The translations under genes and the position numbers were made by a program. A stretch of DNA of 5,867 nucleotides. Source: Clostridia bacterium (GTDB lineage Bacteria; Bacillota_A; Clostridia; TANB77; CAG-508). The notes under the pieces are model-generated. The model was not told the DNA's origin, ran no database searches, and saw only the letters and a list, made by a program, of their open reading frames with translations. The stretch lies in the NCBI GenBank assembly GCA_022792975.1, contig JAAWCC010000082.1, positions 1-5,867 on the forward strand. The letters are read 5' to 3'. Every line of letters starts with the position of its first letter. Within the stretch, counting starts at the first letter, position 1. Below are positions 5,281 through 5,867 of the stretch, piece after piece.

Positions 5281-5755
5281 GAAACAAAAAGAAATAGCAA
5301 AATTAATTTGGGATTTTGGAGCATTAAGGGAAGAACATATTTTAAAACTATGTAAATGCACTGAAAATGATATAAATTGTGTTATTGCAAGCAAGGCAAT
5401 ATCAAAAGAAAAAAATACTAACATATTGAAATATCAAGGAAAAGAAGTAAATAACAGAATCATAGTAGCATTCGATGTAGTTATGAACTATTTAGACAGA
5501 AATGCAGTAGTAAAAAAGGCAAAACATCCTGCAAATGTAACAATGAAAACAGATTTTTATACCTATGATATAATAGCGATAAAAGAAGCAGAAATAGAAC
5601 CATTGTTTGAAAATATTGATAAAGTATCGAAAAGTGAAAGAGTTATAATAATTATAGAAACAAAAAAATATATTTCAAAAGAAATACATACAAAGAGACC
5701 TTGCTGCATCTGCGTTTATCCATCACTTGATATAGCAGAGATAGTAAATAAATGA
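5273..5755 (+). CDS. Small winged-helix-like protein of clostridial conjugative elements
   Basis: A 160-residue protein starting at ATG 5273, which overlaps the S1 gene by 8 bases; TTG 5258 and ATG 5267 are less likely starts. The N-terminus (TEKQKEIAKLIWDFGALREEHILKLC) has the helix pattern of a winged-helix domain. The C-terminal half has a hydrophobic core strand (ERVIIIIETKKY) and ends CCICVYPSLDIAEIVNK. The layout of a winged helix followed by a small alpha/beta domain recalls DUF5697-type proteins next to conjugation genes, but this is from memory. The function is unknown; DNA binding is a reasonable guess. No in-frame CGG is present. Codon use matches the other genes. Confidence 0.6.
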   Translation: MTEKQKEIAKLIWDFGALREEHILKLCKCTENDINCVIASKAISKEKNTNILKYQGKEVNNRIIVAFDVVMNYLDRNAVVKKAKHPANVTMKTDFYTYDIIAIKEAEIEPLFENIDKVSKSERVIIIIETKKYISKEIHTKRPCCICVYPSLDIAEIVNK

Positions 5756-5776
5756 GAATAATTTAATAGAAAAATG

Positions 5777-5805
5777 TAGACTTTTATCAAAAAATAGTAT
5801 AGAAT
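5777..5805 (+). promoter_or_regulatory. Weak promoter-like sequence
   Basis: TAGACT (5777-5782) and TAGAAT (5800-5805) are 17 bases apart. The match is moderate, but it sits just after the stop of the last gene and ahead of a hairpin, where a promoter for a gene beyond the window would be expected. A 12-codon open frame (ATG 5811 to TAA 5847-5849) follows, without a ribosome site. Confidence 0.35.
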
Positions 5806-5850
5806 ACAATATGAAAGTGAGATTTGCAGATGTGTTAGTTGCCTCTTAAC

Positions 5851-5867
5851 CTCGATTACTTATCGAG
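5851..5867. repeat. Perfect inverted repeat cut by the window edge
   Basis: CTCGAT, five bases (TACTT), ATCGAG. The stem may be longer, since C at 5850 could pair with the first base beyond the window. It could be part of an attenuator, a structured leader or an end or transfer site of the element; too little is visible to decide. Confidence 0.5.

Noticed and set aside
160..5424. Several minus-strand open frames of 70 to 121 codons (for example 2851-3216 and 4428-4787).
   Set aside because: They lie opposite well-supported genes, are rich in Phe, Ile and Ser as expected for antisense of AT-rich coding sequence, and have no ribosome sites or recognisable domains.
841..5583. The same 14-base string ATAATAGCGATAAA at 841-854 and 5570-5583, considered as an attachment-site pair.
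   Set aside because: One copy lies inside a coding gene with normal codons, the string is mostly A and T, and there is no integrase or target site nearby. Chance or codon use explains it.
5811..5849. A 12-codon open frame as a leader peptide before the 3' hairpin.
   Set aside because: It has no ribosome site and the gene it would regulate lies outside the window. It is noted only within the promoter entry.

Overview
The window is strongly AT-rich, uses AGA for nearly all arginines, and has strong AAAGGAGG-type ribosome binding sites and TTGAAA/TATAAT promoters. This points to a low-GC Firmicute, probably a clostridial lineage. The gene set looks like an accessory part of a conjugative or integrative element: a Vat-type streptogramin A acetyltransferase, a RusA-like protein, a winged-helix protein of replication-relaxation type, a VirD4/TraG-type coupling ATPase, an S1-domain protein and a second small winged-helix-like protein. 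All genes are on the + strand.

Layout: 1-96, tail of an unidentified gene; 131-160, a good extended -10 promoter; 208-844, vat-like gene, followed by a terminator (875-917); 937-1555, RusA-like protein; 1556-1726, non-coding stretch with an imperfect inverted repeat and G-rich repeats; 1727-2636, winged-helix protein, overlapping the coupling protein gene (2626-4410), which ends at a terminator (4411-4445); 4465-5280, S1-domain protein, overlapping the last gene (5273-5755); 5756-5867, a weak promoter-like sequence and a hairpin cut by the window edge.

The main discovery is that four of these genes look frameshifted when read as triplets, and all the breaks are the same. At nine places (688, 1375, 1739, 2914, 3191, 3870, 4027, 4034, 4116) the reading frame meets an in-frame CGG followed by A or T. 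Skipping the C, so that CGGA or CGGT is read as one glycine, restores the family sequence each time: AGNP of Vat, DPKGE and DEFTNIG of the coupling protein, the RusA-like DGL...EDD motif, and others. No other indel or nonsense mutation is needed, and I found no in-frame CGG that works as arginine. Random gene decay would not give this. The pattern fits a quadruplet CGGN glycine codon, or near-quantitative +1 frameshifting at CGG, perhaps by a glycine tRNA with an enlarged anticodon loop. A systematic sequencing or assembly artefact is the main competing explanation. No tRNA gene is visible in the window, so the decoding factor would have to lie elsewhere.
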